Source: Lojkania enalia (taxonomy: Eukaryota > Ascomycota > Dothideomycetes > Pleosporales). From it: a stretch of DNA of 64,000 bases. Below, piece after piece: positions 1 through 9,691 of this stretch (position 1 is its first letter; every line of letters starts with the position of its first letter). Location: positions 159,509 through 223,508 of the forward strand of contig ML986623.1 in the NCBI GenBank assembly GCA_010094045.1, in the 5' to 3' direction. The notes beneath the pieces are model-generated. The model made no database searches and was not told where the DNA came from. It saw only the letters and a program-made list of their open reading frames with translations. The position numbers were made by a program, and so were the translations under genes.

Positions 1-2
1 AC

Positions 3-155
3 CTAGTTAAATAGACTAGCTATTATAACCTAGAATAGTACCCGGCTAGTAACTTTACTAAAATAACTACTATAGAAGATTACTATGCTAGAAACCCGGA
101 TAAATAAGACCCAAATATAATATTATATCTAGATTCTTAATTAGGTACTAGGGTC
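3..155 (+). pseudogene. C-terminal chromodomain tail of Gypsy-A1 pol
   Basis: Frame 3 reads LVK-stop-TSYYNLE-stop-YPASNF and then a conserved tail containing EDYYARNPDK. The same tail is found at the end of A2 pol. It matches the last strand and helix of the chromodomain that many fungal Gypsy integrases carry to direct insertion. The stops sit where Trp or Gln codons are expected (TGG or CAG turned to TAG), as RIP produces. The frame seems to end at a TAA near 155, matching A2. It is not functional. Confidence 0.75.
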
Positions 156-204
156 TAATCTAAGTATATTTCTAGACGCTTATAACGATACTATACTAAT
201 ATAA

Positions 205-420
205 TACTAGTAATAGTACTACTATATAAACTAACCTAATCTAATCCTTAGTATAGTACTACTATATAAACCGAACCGACCCGATCTCTAGTATAGTACT
301 ACTATATAATAATAACTGGTTGCGCTGATATACCTGCAATCTAACCTAATCTCTAGTATAGTACTATTATATAATAATAACTAATTATATTAATATACTT
401 ATAATCTTAACTAATACTAG
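205..420 (+). repeat. Minisatellite in the Gypsy-A 3' untranslated region
   Basis: Four imperfect units each begin AGTACTACTATATAA: two of about 40 bp, then two of about 64 bp. They lie between the pol stop and the polypurine tract. The matching region of A2 (48115-48310) has a rearranged version, so unit number and order vary between copies. No coding potential was seen. Confidence 0.7.
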
Positions 421-493
421 TATTAATAACTACTATTTAATTATAAATAACCTAAATATAATATAAAGACCTAACTCGTAGAAGCTTATAACT

Positions 494-506
494 AAAAGAG
501 GAGTAC
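494..506 (+). other. Polypurine tract of Gypsy-A1
   Basis: AAAAGAGGAGTAC lies directly before the LTR that starts at 507. The same tract precedes the A2 3' LTR as AAAAGCGGGGTAC at 48385-48397. Its place and strand fit the second-strand priming site of a plus-oriented element. Confidence 0.7.
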
Positions 507-809
507 TGTTATAGTAATACCGCGACACCTCTACACCTATACTACTCTTACTATAATACCCAAACCAACTGCTAGTAATAACTATTAACTACTAGCTGGA
601 ATATAACCGACTTATCTTAACTATAATAGAGGAAGGTTTTACCGATCAGGCTAGCCCGTATAGTAGTATAGATCTAGCCCCTATAAAAACCTGTATAATA
701 TAGATATCTCTATTTTTTACGCAACGTTTTAATATTTATATATAGTACGTAGTAATAGAGTTAACTACCTAAAGTACGATTAACCAACTATATATAAGCG
801 TCCGTGATA
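507..809 (+). repeat. LTR of Gypsy-A1 (3' LTR)
   Basis: 303 bp, starting TGTTATAGTAATACC. The two other copies, at 35966-36268 and 48398-48700, are exactly the same length and differ mostly by C-to-T and G-to-A changes. This copy keeps more C and G (for example CGCGACACC where A2 reads TGTAACACC), so it is the least mutated of the three. Confidence 0.85.
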
Positions 810-1450
810 TATAGCTATTATAGCTATCTATAATAAGTAGTTGATAGGTACTAATAGTACTAGCTTTAGTATATTTATTAAAGTCCTTAAACTACTTAAA
901 CCCGTATTTAATAGATATCTAGCTCTTTTTACTAATAGATAAAACCTATTAAGGCTTATCTACAATTAACTAGTATTAGATATTATATTATTATACGCTT
1001 TTAAGAATAATAAATAGTAGAACTAACTAGCTATATATATTTACTACTATAATTACTATTACCTATTTAGTATTACTAGACTAGATAGATTTAGGTATTT
1101 ATTACTTCTTAGTATTAGTAATAACTATTCTTAGGCTAATTTTACCTATTTAGAAGTTAGTCTCGTTAAAATTATATATATCTTTATTAAGGATACTATA
1201 CTTAGCTTTAATATTATATATAAAGTAGAACTAGCCTTAAATAACCTTAGAATCTTTATTTAGAGCCCTTTAGTAGTTATATTATTAATTAATATATAAT
1301 TTAAGCTCTAAAACGTATAAAATAAAATAATTAGACTAATTTTTACTAATAGATTATTAACTATAATTAAAAAGTAGTTTATTAGTTATATCTCGTAGTA
1401 TATTAAGATTAAGCTAAAATCTATACGTATTTATATTAAGTATATAGTTT
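810..1450 (-). pseudogene. DDE transposase fragment of pogo E2
   Basis: The reverse strand reads the same protein as E1, from the CENP-B-like DNA-binding part through the first catalytic region (YNFN-x-TSF, originally YNFDE-type) to just past the second DDE region. In-frame TAA and TAG codons interrupt it every few dozen residues. It stops at the A1 boundary, so the third catalytic Asp region is missing. A DDE superfamily endonuclease in origin, not functional. Confidence 0.7.
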
Positions 1451-1747
1451 ATAATTAACCTCTCCTCTAGCTCTATAAGATTTTTTAAATTGGGGGTATA
1501 ATCAGCCTTATAAAGTCTTCTATTACAGCACTCTTTTAGAGTAGTATAACTAACTTTAAACACCTATACTATAACTAGATTTAACTTAAATTAACCTTAT
1601 TTAAAAGCTTTATTTACTATAGTTATATTAGCTTTAGATAAATATATTCTATTATATAGTTATAGAGATATTATAAAAATTAATAGGGTGGTAGAAATTT
1701 TAGTAGATTACTAACCGCTCGGTAGTTTTAACCGCTTAGTAGTAGAT
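810..1747 (-). mobile_element. Pogo/Fot1-like element E2, truncated
   Basis: This is a minus-strand copy of the pogo E family, homologous to the first half of E1 (about 32400-33340) read in reverse. Its right end is the terminal inverted repeat with two CCGAGCGG-type motifs (here CCGCTCGG and a mutated partner), ending at 1747 before TA at 1748-1749. The left part is cut where the Gypsy-A1 LTR begins. Between lie remains of the N-terminal and first DDE part of a transposase. The element sits in a Copia element. Confidence 0.8.
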
Positions 1748-1989
1748 TATATTAGTTCTATTTAGATAGTCCTTTTAAGAACGCGCTCTACTAAATAAAT
1801 AATAAAAAATATACTTCTTCTACTCTATTTCCTATAGCTTAATAGGTTATAAGCTGTTAGCCGTACTTTTAGCCTATAGTAAAATTAGATTAATTATTAT
1901 ATTAATCTCTAGTTTACTATTATTAACTAATAGGTAGCTTAATAGTAGTATCTAGTTAACTAACTAAGCTTAGCTTACGCTACTAATAT

Positions 1990-2880
1990 AAGACGTAATA
2001 TTATTATAGTAGACTATAAAAGAGTTATAAATCTAGTAAAGAACGGTAAGAATATTTTACTATAAGAAGCTGCCTTATAAAACTAAGTTATTAGTAAGAC
2101 TACTAAAGATATTTTAGAAGAAGTATCTCTACTACCTAAACCTAGTAAGCTAATATATTAGAACCTACTACTATATTTAGATAATATAGAATTATAAATA
2201 ATAAAACTTGTCTAGTAAAATAATTTTAAGAATATTTAATATACTAATAACACTTATAAAGTATAATATAACTAATAATAGAAAGACTACTATAATTATA
2301 TTAAAAAGAAAGCTTTTATTATAAGTATTCTATTTACTATAGTTTACTAAGAAATACTTAAAGGTTTATACTTATATAAGATAGTAGAAGTATTTTTTAA
2401 TACTATTCTTAAATATTATAAAGAGTAAAATTTTATAGAGGAGTATATCTTTTAAACTAACTTCTTTAGCCTATATAATAATTACTATAATAATATATTT
2501 TAATTTACTAGTAAATTTAAAACTAGTTTTATATAATTAGATAATATTAATTTTAAGTCTAACTCTAAAAATATTATATTCTAGTTTATTATTACTATTA
2601 AAAATTAATTTAAAACCTATATATAATAATAGTACTAAATTTTATATTAAAGTAGAGTTCTAGATATTAATACTATAATTAATAAGATTAATAATAAATT
2701 ATATTAAAAACATTTAGTTAAAAAGGTAATAGTACTTTAAATATAGTTAAAAAATATATAGTAGCTTAATAGTAATTAGTATAAAAGTTAATCTAATTAG
2801 TTTAATTAAACTATATACTATTAGCTAATTTTAATACTATTATTAGTATATTAATAAGTAGTTATAATACTTAAGTTTTA
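1990..2880 (+). pseudogene. Copia gag-like remnant
   Basis: This stretch precedes the recognisable Copia protease in the same orientation, where a Gag nucleocapsid region is expected. Reading through TAA and TAG gives Lys-, Ile- and Tyr-rich protein with no zinc knuckle that could be picked out. Position rather than motif supports the call. RIP has removed nearly all Cys, His, Gln and Trp codons, so absence of the knuckle means little. Confidence 0.4.
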
Positions 2881-2899
2881 TTAATACTATAATATACGA

Positions 2900-3862
2900 T
2901 TAAGTAAATATTATAGAAGCTCTATAAAAATTAAATTATTTTTAATACTAGCGCTAATAAGTATATATATAATAATAGAACTAACTTTATTTTAATAAGA
3001 TAATTTAGTATAGAATATATAAAAATAGGTAGTAGTTTTACTAGAATAGAAGATAAAGGTATAATATAGCTTTATATTTCCCTAGCTAATAATAGTATTA
3101 TTAATATACGCTTTATAGAAGTATTATACTACCTAAGTTTCTATATTTCTATTATCTCCCTAAACTAGCTTTAACTAAAAAAACTATACTACTAGAGTTT
3201 TTATTAGAAGTTACTATATATTAAAGATAATAGTAAAATTACTTATACTCCTAAAATTAATAGAATATCTACTTTTTTTAAATATATAGATAAAGTATAA
3301 GTAGCTTTCTTAATAGTTTATATTACTATATTCTTTCTTTAAAACTTATAACTAGTTTAAAAGTAAGAGATTACCCTATAAAAAGTTTATAAAATCTAAA
3401 GCTATATAAACTTAGATAATATAAAATAGTTGTTTAAAACTATTAATAGCTTAAAGTTTAAAAATACTAAGAAGTTTAACTATAAAATATATTATAAGGT
3501 AAAAGATTATTAATAGATCTCTTATATTTTATAATATTAAGCTTAATAAGTATTTAATATTATATATTTTAATATTATTAGCTATATTTTACTACTAGAT
3601 TCTAATAGAAAGTAATACTAATTACTTCTTATAAATAATTTTATATATTATTAATAGATCTATTTTATTAAATCTTATATAGAAATTACTTAAATACTAT
3701 TTAATTTTAATAGAATAATTACTATCTAGTATAATAAGATTATTAAAGTCTATTATTTTAATAATAATAAATACTTTATTAATTAGATAATTGTTAAATA
3801 TTTTAAAAAGTAGAGAATATAGTTATAGCCTTTAATACTATATATAATATATTAAAATAGTA
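2900..3862 (+). pseudogene. Copia pol remnant: protease, GAG-pre-integrase, integrase
   Basis: Near 2945-2990 the frame reads TSANKYIYNNRTNF, matching the Copia protease active-site region (D-T/S-GA-x-x-H-I). A beta-rich stretch with VLYYLSFYISIISLN follows (typical V-L-Y-C-P...N-L-I-S). At about 3390-3500 comes the zinc-binding GAG-pre-integrase segment, LDNIKQL then NYKIYYKVKDY, where the Cys codons TGT/TGC have become TAT/TAC. The integrase core follows (LLINNFIYYQ, then FNNNKYFINQ) and is cut at 3862 by pogo K. Reverse transcriptase and RNase H are absent. Inactive. Confidence 0.75.
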
Positions 3863-4183
3863 ATATATTCTACTATCGAAGCAGCTAAACTATTAAAGCG
3901 GCTACTTTTTTTTAGCACAATAAATACTATATACGAAAAGTTAATTTACTTAATACTAATAAAAGATTCTATATATAATATACTTTTATCTAATTTAGAA
4001 TTTTCCCTACTATTCTTTTAGTACGTACGAGTATTATATCTAATCTTACTATAGTTACTATAATAGCGTTAAGCTGGTTAAGCTCTTTCTTAAGTATTAG
4101 TACTATAAGTCTTCTTAAAGGGCTAAGAGCTTATAGATACTTCAGTAACTATATATAAAAATCCCTCGCTATATAATACTATA

Positions 4184-6037
4184 ACGTACCTTACAAGCGA
4201 GCGGCCTATATAAGCGAGCGGTCCACCCTATTACTAAAACGCGACACCTGAGCTTTCAATAATAATATAATAACGAAATAATAAGAATACAGCCTAAAAC
4301 GAGAATTAAGTAAACTTAGCCTTCTTAACTACTAAAAGAGGCTAAATAAATAGTAAAAGACGCACTGCTTTAATATTTAATACGATTTAAATAACCGTAT
4401 ACCGACGATATACTAGAATCTACTTATAGCATAATTGTAAGCCTAACTCGAAGAAACTAATAAAACCTAAAGAGGAGGTTATTGTCTAATATATATTTGA
4501 CCTGGATTCGCGAGAATTTACGCCTACCTTAGCTACTATATAAGATATAGCTAATAGCTTACTTGCTGAGCGCGGTATAAGCTAGATTAGCATATATTAG
4601 CTTAGGAACTTTGTTAGACGTACTCCTAAGCTTAAGATACGCCTAAATCGGCCTTATAATTACTAGAAAGCTTTATGCGAAGATTCTAAGGTAATTAAAA
4701 GCTGGTTTAAGCTTATACAGCATATTAAAGAGAAGTATAGTATTATAGACGAAGATATATACAACTTTAACAAATCTGGCTTTTAAATAGGCGTTATCTT
4801 ATTATAACTAGTTGTTACAGGTATAGAGAGACGTAATCGACTAAAAGCAATTTAATTAGGTAATTATAAATGGATTTTAGTAATTTAGAGGATTAATACT
4901 ACTAGTTAAACGCTCCTACCCTTTATTATTATCGCTAGCTACTACTATCTCTCTACCTAGTATAAAGGTGATGATATACCTAAGAACTAGGCTATTATAG
5001 TTAGTAAGAACGGCTGGACAATAAATAAACTCGGTATTAAGTAGTTAAAGTACTTTTATAGGTATATAAAGGATCGTATAGTAGGCGCGTGTCGACTACT
5101 AATCTTTAATAGCTATAACAGCTATAACTTACTTAATTTCCAGAAACTCTGCGAGGAATAGAGTATTATTCTACTCTATATACTAGCTTATTTATTATAC
5201 CTATTATAGCTACTAGATATAGGCTACTTCTTACTATTAAAGCGTATATATAGAAATTAGATCTCAGTCTTAGTACGCAATTATATTAACTATATTATAA
5301 AACTTAAGTTCTTTCCAGCCTTTAAAGCTACTTTTAATATATTAATTATAAAGGATAATATCTATATAAGTTTTTAAGGAGCTAGTCTAGTCCTATTTAA
5401 TCTAGAAGTAGTACTTTTAAAGTTTAATATAAAGCTTCGTACGCTAATACTACTAGTATAAGATAATACCCTATAAGAAGTAAAAATACTAAGTAACACG
5501 CGTAAGCTAGAAGCTTAATTAATATTAATTTATAATCGGATTTAAAGGGATATAAGTTCTTCGCCAGCTTCTATTATTAAGAAGCTAAATTAGCTTAAGA
5601 AAGGCTCTATAAAAGTAATATATCAGATCGGGTTAATGTACAATAAAATCGTCAGCCTTTAAAAAGCGAATAAAGTAGTAATAAAATAGAAATAGTAGAA
5701 AAAAAGGTAGATTTAAGCGCAAGGGACCCTAATAAAAGTATAAGAAGAGATAATTATTGCTAAAAAGGATGATAAGGAGGAAACTCGGGCTATAATACGC
5801 TAATTTAGGGTGCGATTAGATATAAGCGGATAGTATAAAGCATACTATAGCCGCTGTGGTAAGACTAGATATAATTCTCGTATATACTAGAAGGATGTAG
5901 AAGTTTCTATAGAATAATCGCGCAAGTTGTAAATTGCTATTATATTATTTAGTTGTTAAGCTATACGTATATAAAGGTTAAAAAAGTTGATAGAGTGGAC
6001 CGCTCGCTTATATAGGCCGCTCGCTTATAAGGTACGT
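4184..6037 (+). mobile_element. Pogo/Fot1-like DNA transposon, pogo-1 (complete, dead)
   Basis: A full 1854-bp element flanked by TA duplications (4182-4183 and 6038-6039). The terminal inverted repeats are about 48 bp and nearly perfect: ACGTACCTTACAAGCGAGCG at the left end and its complement at the right. Each holds two AAGCGAGCGG motifs 17 bp apart. It carries one transposase frame on the plus strand and is inserted in pogo K. It still holds many CpG and some CpA, so it is among the less mutated elements. Fot1/pogo elements move by cut and paste and duplicate TA. Confidence 0.93.
4432..5935 (+). pseudogene. Pogo-1 DDE transposase (Fot1/pogo type)
   Basis: The frame starting at AATTGTAAGCC reads NCKPNSKKLTKPKEE, the junction between the CENP-B-like DNA-binding domain and the DDE core in this family. 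The core shows YNFNKSGF near 4765, SKNGWTINKLGIKQLKYF near 5010-5055, LLIFNSYNSY near 5100-5128 and LLQLLDIGYFLLLKR near 5205-5245. The third Asp survives; the first two read as Asn through G-to-A change. A Cys-rich tail (YYSRCGKTRYNSR, originally C-x2-C-x4-H-type) ends it near 5890. A dozen or more in-frame TAA/TAG codons disable it. Earlier N-terminal helix-turn-helix sequence may lie at 4300-4430. Confidence 0.88.
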
Positions 6038-6059
6038 TACTACTATACTAAATATACTT

Positions 6060-7128
6060 TCTTTTACGCGTTTTACGCTTAGTTACTTCTTCTAATTACC
6101 TTTTAAGCTTAGAGTTATAAGTTTAAAAAAGCGTATTCTAATATAATATTAACTTAGTACCTTTTATAAGCTGTAAGAATTCTTCTTACGCCTCTTTTAG
6201 TAATTGTATAAAGGACTTTTATATAAGTATTATTGTATAAAGGACTTTTATATAAGTATTAATTATAACCCAAATTTATATATATTATTTAGAGTTTTAA
6301 ACTATTAAAAGTCTTCTTATAGAAATAGTTCTAGTAGAATATATAGTTATATATTAAGGCGATTTAATATAATCTATACGTTTAGAGGAATAATTTCTAT
6401 TACTTTAAAAGCTTTTTAATAGTTCTCGTACGTAAATATATTAAAAAACGCGTTCTTAAAGGCTAGAAGAAAGCCTTTTTTATTAATATAGTAGATACGT
6501 CGGCGCGTTAAGTCTTATATATACTATAAGTACTTTAGCTTTAACAGTAAAAAGTAAACTATATTAAGAGGCTGAAGTATATATAATAAATAAGAAGGTA
6601 TATAAAATGTTAGGATCTTTTATATAAGGTAGTAATCTTTAAATTTCTAGTTAAGATAGTTTTTATAACTATCTAAAATAAGTAGCCTATATAACTCTAC
6701 CTAACGTATCTTTATATACTTATTAAAGTACTTTAGCTACTTAAGACTAAGTATATTATTTATCCAGCCGTTCTTAAAGACTAAAATTTTTCAAATATAT
6801 AGTATATCTACTTCTTTATACTATATAGAGATATAGACGCGTTCTTTATAGATAATAAATAGTAGGGTCGCGTATATAATAGTATAGATACTTTAAATAA
6901 CTATAATCTATTTATAATTATCTAGCTATATAAGAATAGGTCTTATATAATATTCTAAATCTATAATAACCTTTATAGTACTAATAATATCTATCTAAAA
7001 GCCTATTTTATTAAAGTTGTAGATATTATTATTATATATACTATATTTTATAATTATATTCTATATAAGTTTAAACTATATATTAATAACCTCTAAATTC
7101 TCTTATTTTATTCTTTAGTAATCCTTTA
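6060..7128 (-). pseudogene. Pogo K DDE transposase, N-terminus missing
   Basis: The reverse strand from 7128 downward reads YNFNKIGFQ, then IIDLEYYIRP, KNGWINN, LLILDSYKNY and LLYILQPLNVVYF, collinear with pogo M. These cover the three DDE regions; the second Asp is kept in LLILDSYK, while the first and third Asp read as Asn (GAC/GAT turned AAC/AAT). The C-terminal zinc-knuckle-like tail is not clear. About 300 bp encoding the helix-turn-helix N-terminus are absent beside the pogo I insertion. TAA and TAG stops occur throughout. Confidence 0.7.
6203..6260. repeat. Perfect 29-bp tandem duplication
   Basis: Units 6203-6231 and 6232-6260 are identical, starting ATTGTATAAAGGACTTTTAT. They lie in the 3' part of the pogo K transposase frame. 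Having no differences, the duplication arose after RIP had finished here or was too short to be a RIP target. Confidence 0.9.
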
Positions 7129-9000
7129 ATATACTGTACAAGCGAGTTAATTACCTAAATAAGCTGATTATAATACTAAAACTATATTAAAATCGCGACT
7201 ACTTTTCGTAAAATATTATACTTTCTTATATTCTATTATATTATATAGTATAGTAGCCTATTCTTCTATATTTATAGCATTATTTTTATACGTCCGCGAG
7301 TTATACTTAACCTTACTATACTATCTATAATACCTTTAAATCAGCTAGCCTCTATTAATACACGCTTTCTTCCTACCCTTCTTTCTATTAGTATAAGTAC
7401 TAAACTCTTTTAGAGTAGTTAATTAAGCGCTTTCTTTAATTGTTAGGTTGCCTTTCTTTTATATATACTTTCTTTTATGTAATTAACGTCGTGTAGCAGC
7501 CTTATTAGCTGCTTAAAGCTTAGTAATCTAAGTATATAATAGTACGTTTTTATATATTATATATATATTACTCTTTATAAATTATTTAAACGCCTCTACT
7601 ATTAAAATAGATAAACTATTTAAGTACTTTTAAACTTTTAATCGAACGTATATAGATTAAGATCTAAATTTAATAGGATTACTTAGTATTTTTAACTTTT
7701 AAGGGGTATCTTTAACTATAGAAAGTATTAGTATATATAGTTAAACTTTAAACTTTAATAGTATTATATTTAGGTTAAATAGAACTAGACTAGCACCTTA
7801 AAAACTATCTAAAATATTACTCTTTATAATTGCTGCGTTAAAAGCTACTTTAAAGTAGGGTAAAAACTCGATTTTTATAATATAGTTAATATAACTATAT
7901 ATTAGCTGCTCGACTTAGCACCTATATATAGTCTTTAAAAGCGAGAAATAACTTATATCTAGTAGCTATAGTAGGTATAATAAATATAGAGGTATATAGA
8001 GAGTAATAATATTCTTTTCCTCGCAGAGCTGCCTAAATTTAATCGAGTTGTAGCTCTTATAGCTGTTAAGAATTAGTAATTAATACGTACTAATAGTATA
8101 ATCCTTTATATATATATTAAAGTACTTTAACTATTTAATACTAATATTATTTATCGTCTAGCTGTTATTAGTAACTTATATAGCCCAGGTTAGTAGAATA
8201 TTATCTTCTTTATATTATAAAGAGAGGTAGTAGATATCTATAAAGATAATAAAAGATAGTATTATTTATCCTATCGCGTTAATATTCTAGATAACTATAG
8301 TCTACTTATAATTACCTAGCTAGAGCTGCTTTAGTTAATTCTATCTCTTAGAGCTAGTAACTACTACTCTTATTAATATTACGCCTATTATAAAGCCTAA
8401 TTTATTAAAGTTGTATATATCTTTATTAATAATACTATTCTTAGCCTTTATATTCTATATAAGGTAGAACTAGCTTTTTATAACTTTAAGATTCTTATAT
8501 TTAGCTTTTAAATAGTCGTATTTTTAATTAAATTTAACCTTAAGCTTAGGTATACGTTTAATAAAGTTCTCTACCTAATTCTTTCTAACCTAGCTAGTAG
8601 AGTATATAACTAGTAGTAAATTAGCTATATTTTAAATAGTAGTAAGCTATAGTAGAAATTCTCTTATATCTAGATCTAGTATATACTAAATAATTACCTA
8701 CTCCTTAGTCTTACTAAGCTTTATTAAATTAGGCCGGAAATTATATTATAGAGCTATTTCTTACCTTTATATACTAAGTATACTTTAGGAGATATTATAG
8801 ATTAATATAATACGACGTATAGTTAGTATTACATCTTATTAAAGAGTTTAGAGTATAAGCTATATTCTAGCTTCTTTCTAAATTAATTCTATAGTTGTTA
8901 GTTGTAGTATAATACTATAAAGTATAATTATCGCGATTTTAATAGAGTTTTAGTATTATAATCAACTCGCTTAGGTAATTAGTTTACTTATACAGTACGT
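7129..9000 (-). mobile_element. Pogo/Fot1-like DNA transposon I (complete, dead)
   Basis: 1872 bp, bounded by TA at 7127-7128 and 9001-9002. The terminal inverted repeats are about 50 bp: the left starts ATATACTGTACAAGCGAG and the right ends CTTATACAGTACGT. They carry two AAGCGAGTT-type motifs 17 bp apart. The single transposase frame is on the minus strand. It is inserted in pogo K. The right end is less mutated than the left (ACGT against ATAT). Confidence 0.9.
7250..8720 (-). pseudogene. Pogo I DDE transposase
   Basis: On the reverse strand, from about 8500 downward, the frame reads IYNFNKLGF, then SKRQN, a PSFIIF-type segment, TINKISIKQLKYF, LLILNSYKSYNS and LLYLLQLLDISYFSLLK, the ordered DDE motifs of Fot1/pogo transposases. 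The third Asp is retained and the first two are Asn. A YKYRRIGYYTIQY tail near 7300 is the decayed C-x2-C zinc-knuckle-like end (Cys and His codons turned to Tyr). Numerous TAA and TAG stops make it inactive. N-terminal boundaries were not resolved. Confidence 0.82.
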
Positions 9001-9043
9001 TACTAATTAAGTACTTTACTTATATACTAGAAGTACCTCTTAT

Positions 9044-9256
9044 TAAAATATCTTATAGCTTTAAGTTATAGGTTAATAATATAGAGTTATCTAACCTAAG
9101 GTTAAAATAGCTAAATTATACCTTATAAGAATAGTAGTAATTTATCTCTCTTTTATTAGCTATCTTTTTTCTAAGAGAACTAAATATATAAATATTTTAG
9201 CTCTACTATTCTATCTATCATTATTACGCTATAATCTATTATACTAGTCTATTATA
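9044..9256 (+). repeat. 5' LTR of Gypsy-G1
   Basis: 213 bp, matching the reverse complement of the two G2 LTRs (50377-50589 and 59092-59304) over its whole length and ending CTATTATA. It starts TAAAATATCTTATAG where G2 has TATAATATCTTATAG. It is more mutated than the G2 LTRs, in agreement with G1 being the older copy. Confidence 0.85.
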
Positions 9257-9355
9257 TTCGAATTACTTAAACTCTTTAGAGTAGTCTAGTAGTAATTTCC
9301 GATACTATAAATATATCTCCTACCTTTCTTAGCCTAATAATTAGCTCTACTAGGT
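9257..9355 (+). other. Gypsy-G1 leader, first part
   Basis: Non-coding leader between the LTR and gag. It matches the reverse complement of 58993-59091 in G2 and stops at the Gypsy B insertion. The last four bases, AGGT (9352-9355), recur at 35461-35464 on the far side of B. Confidence 0.8.
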
Positions 9356-9691
9356 TGTTACTAACCTATATACTACTAGTATATATAATAACTACTATTA
9401 CAGCCGTATATATACCGGGGGCTTATTTATATTAGGTTGGTTAGAGGTAGTAGCTTTAGTAAAGAGAGAGTATTAAGATTGCCGGTTCTTTAAATATAAT
9501 AAATATATTCTTAGAAGTCTAATATAGTAATAAAATAAATCTACGAGAATAACTATATAGAACTTAATCTACTAAAAAAATCTTCTATTTTATATAGATA
9601 TGTTTAAAACTACTAAACCTAACTTATTAGGTTTATTAAGTCTATTAAGTCCGTTCTACTATATCTAATATATCTACTATTATTATATATA

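Larger units (their letters stand above)
1..809 (+). mobile_element. Gypsy-A copy A1, 3' end only
   Basis: This is the 3' end of a plus-strand Ty3/Gypsy retrotransposon whose body lies outside the window. It is the same family as A2: positions 1-230 align with 40720-40930, and 420-809 with 48310-48700. In order it shows the chromodomain end of pol, a minisatellite-bearing untranslated region, a polypurine tract and a complete 303-bp LTR. It abuts pogo E2 at 810, so A1 probably jumped into E2; the target duplication cannot be checked because the other end is missing. CpA and TpG are depleted throughout, as expected after RIP. Confidence 0.85.
3863..9020 (-). mobile_element. Pogo/Fot1-like element K, split by two other pogo elements
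   Basis: Its left end (3863 to about 3915) matches the terminal repeat of pogo M, as does the start of the adjoining 3' untranslated part (to 4181). Pogo-1 then interrupts it. The transposase body lies at 6040-7128, pogo I interrupts at 7129, and a short terminal-repeat-like piece containing AAGTACTTTACT closes it near 9020. The assembly is read from homology to M (9692-11540). The N-terminal third of the transposase is missing between 7128 and the right end, so the right-hand boundary and the TA duplication are less certain than for the other pogo elements. Confidence 0.65.
1748..9043 (+). mobile_element. Ty1/Copia retrotransposon, broken by pogo K
   Basis: A plus-strand Copia element forms the deepest layer seen. 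Gag-, protease-, GAG-pre-integrase- and integrase-like frames run from about 2040 to 3862. Pogo K (3863-9020) then interrupts the integrase, and about 22 bp that could continue it lie at 9021-9043 before Gypsy G1 starts. Neither LTR is visible: the 5' part is left of E2 and the reverse transcriptase part would lie beyond G1. This is the most mutated sequence here, with no CpA or TpG between 2761 and 3420, which fits its being the oldest layer. The short continuation at 9021 is inference. Confidence 0.7.

Noticed and set aside
3863..9020. Single chimeric transposon at 3863-9020
   Set aside because: Internal TA duplications and complete terminal repeats show two intact pogo elements inside a third, not a fusion.
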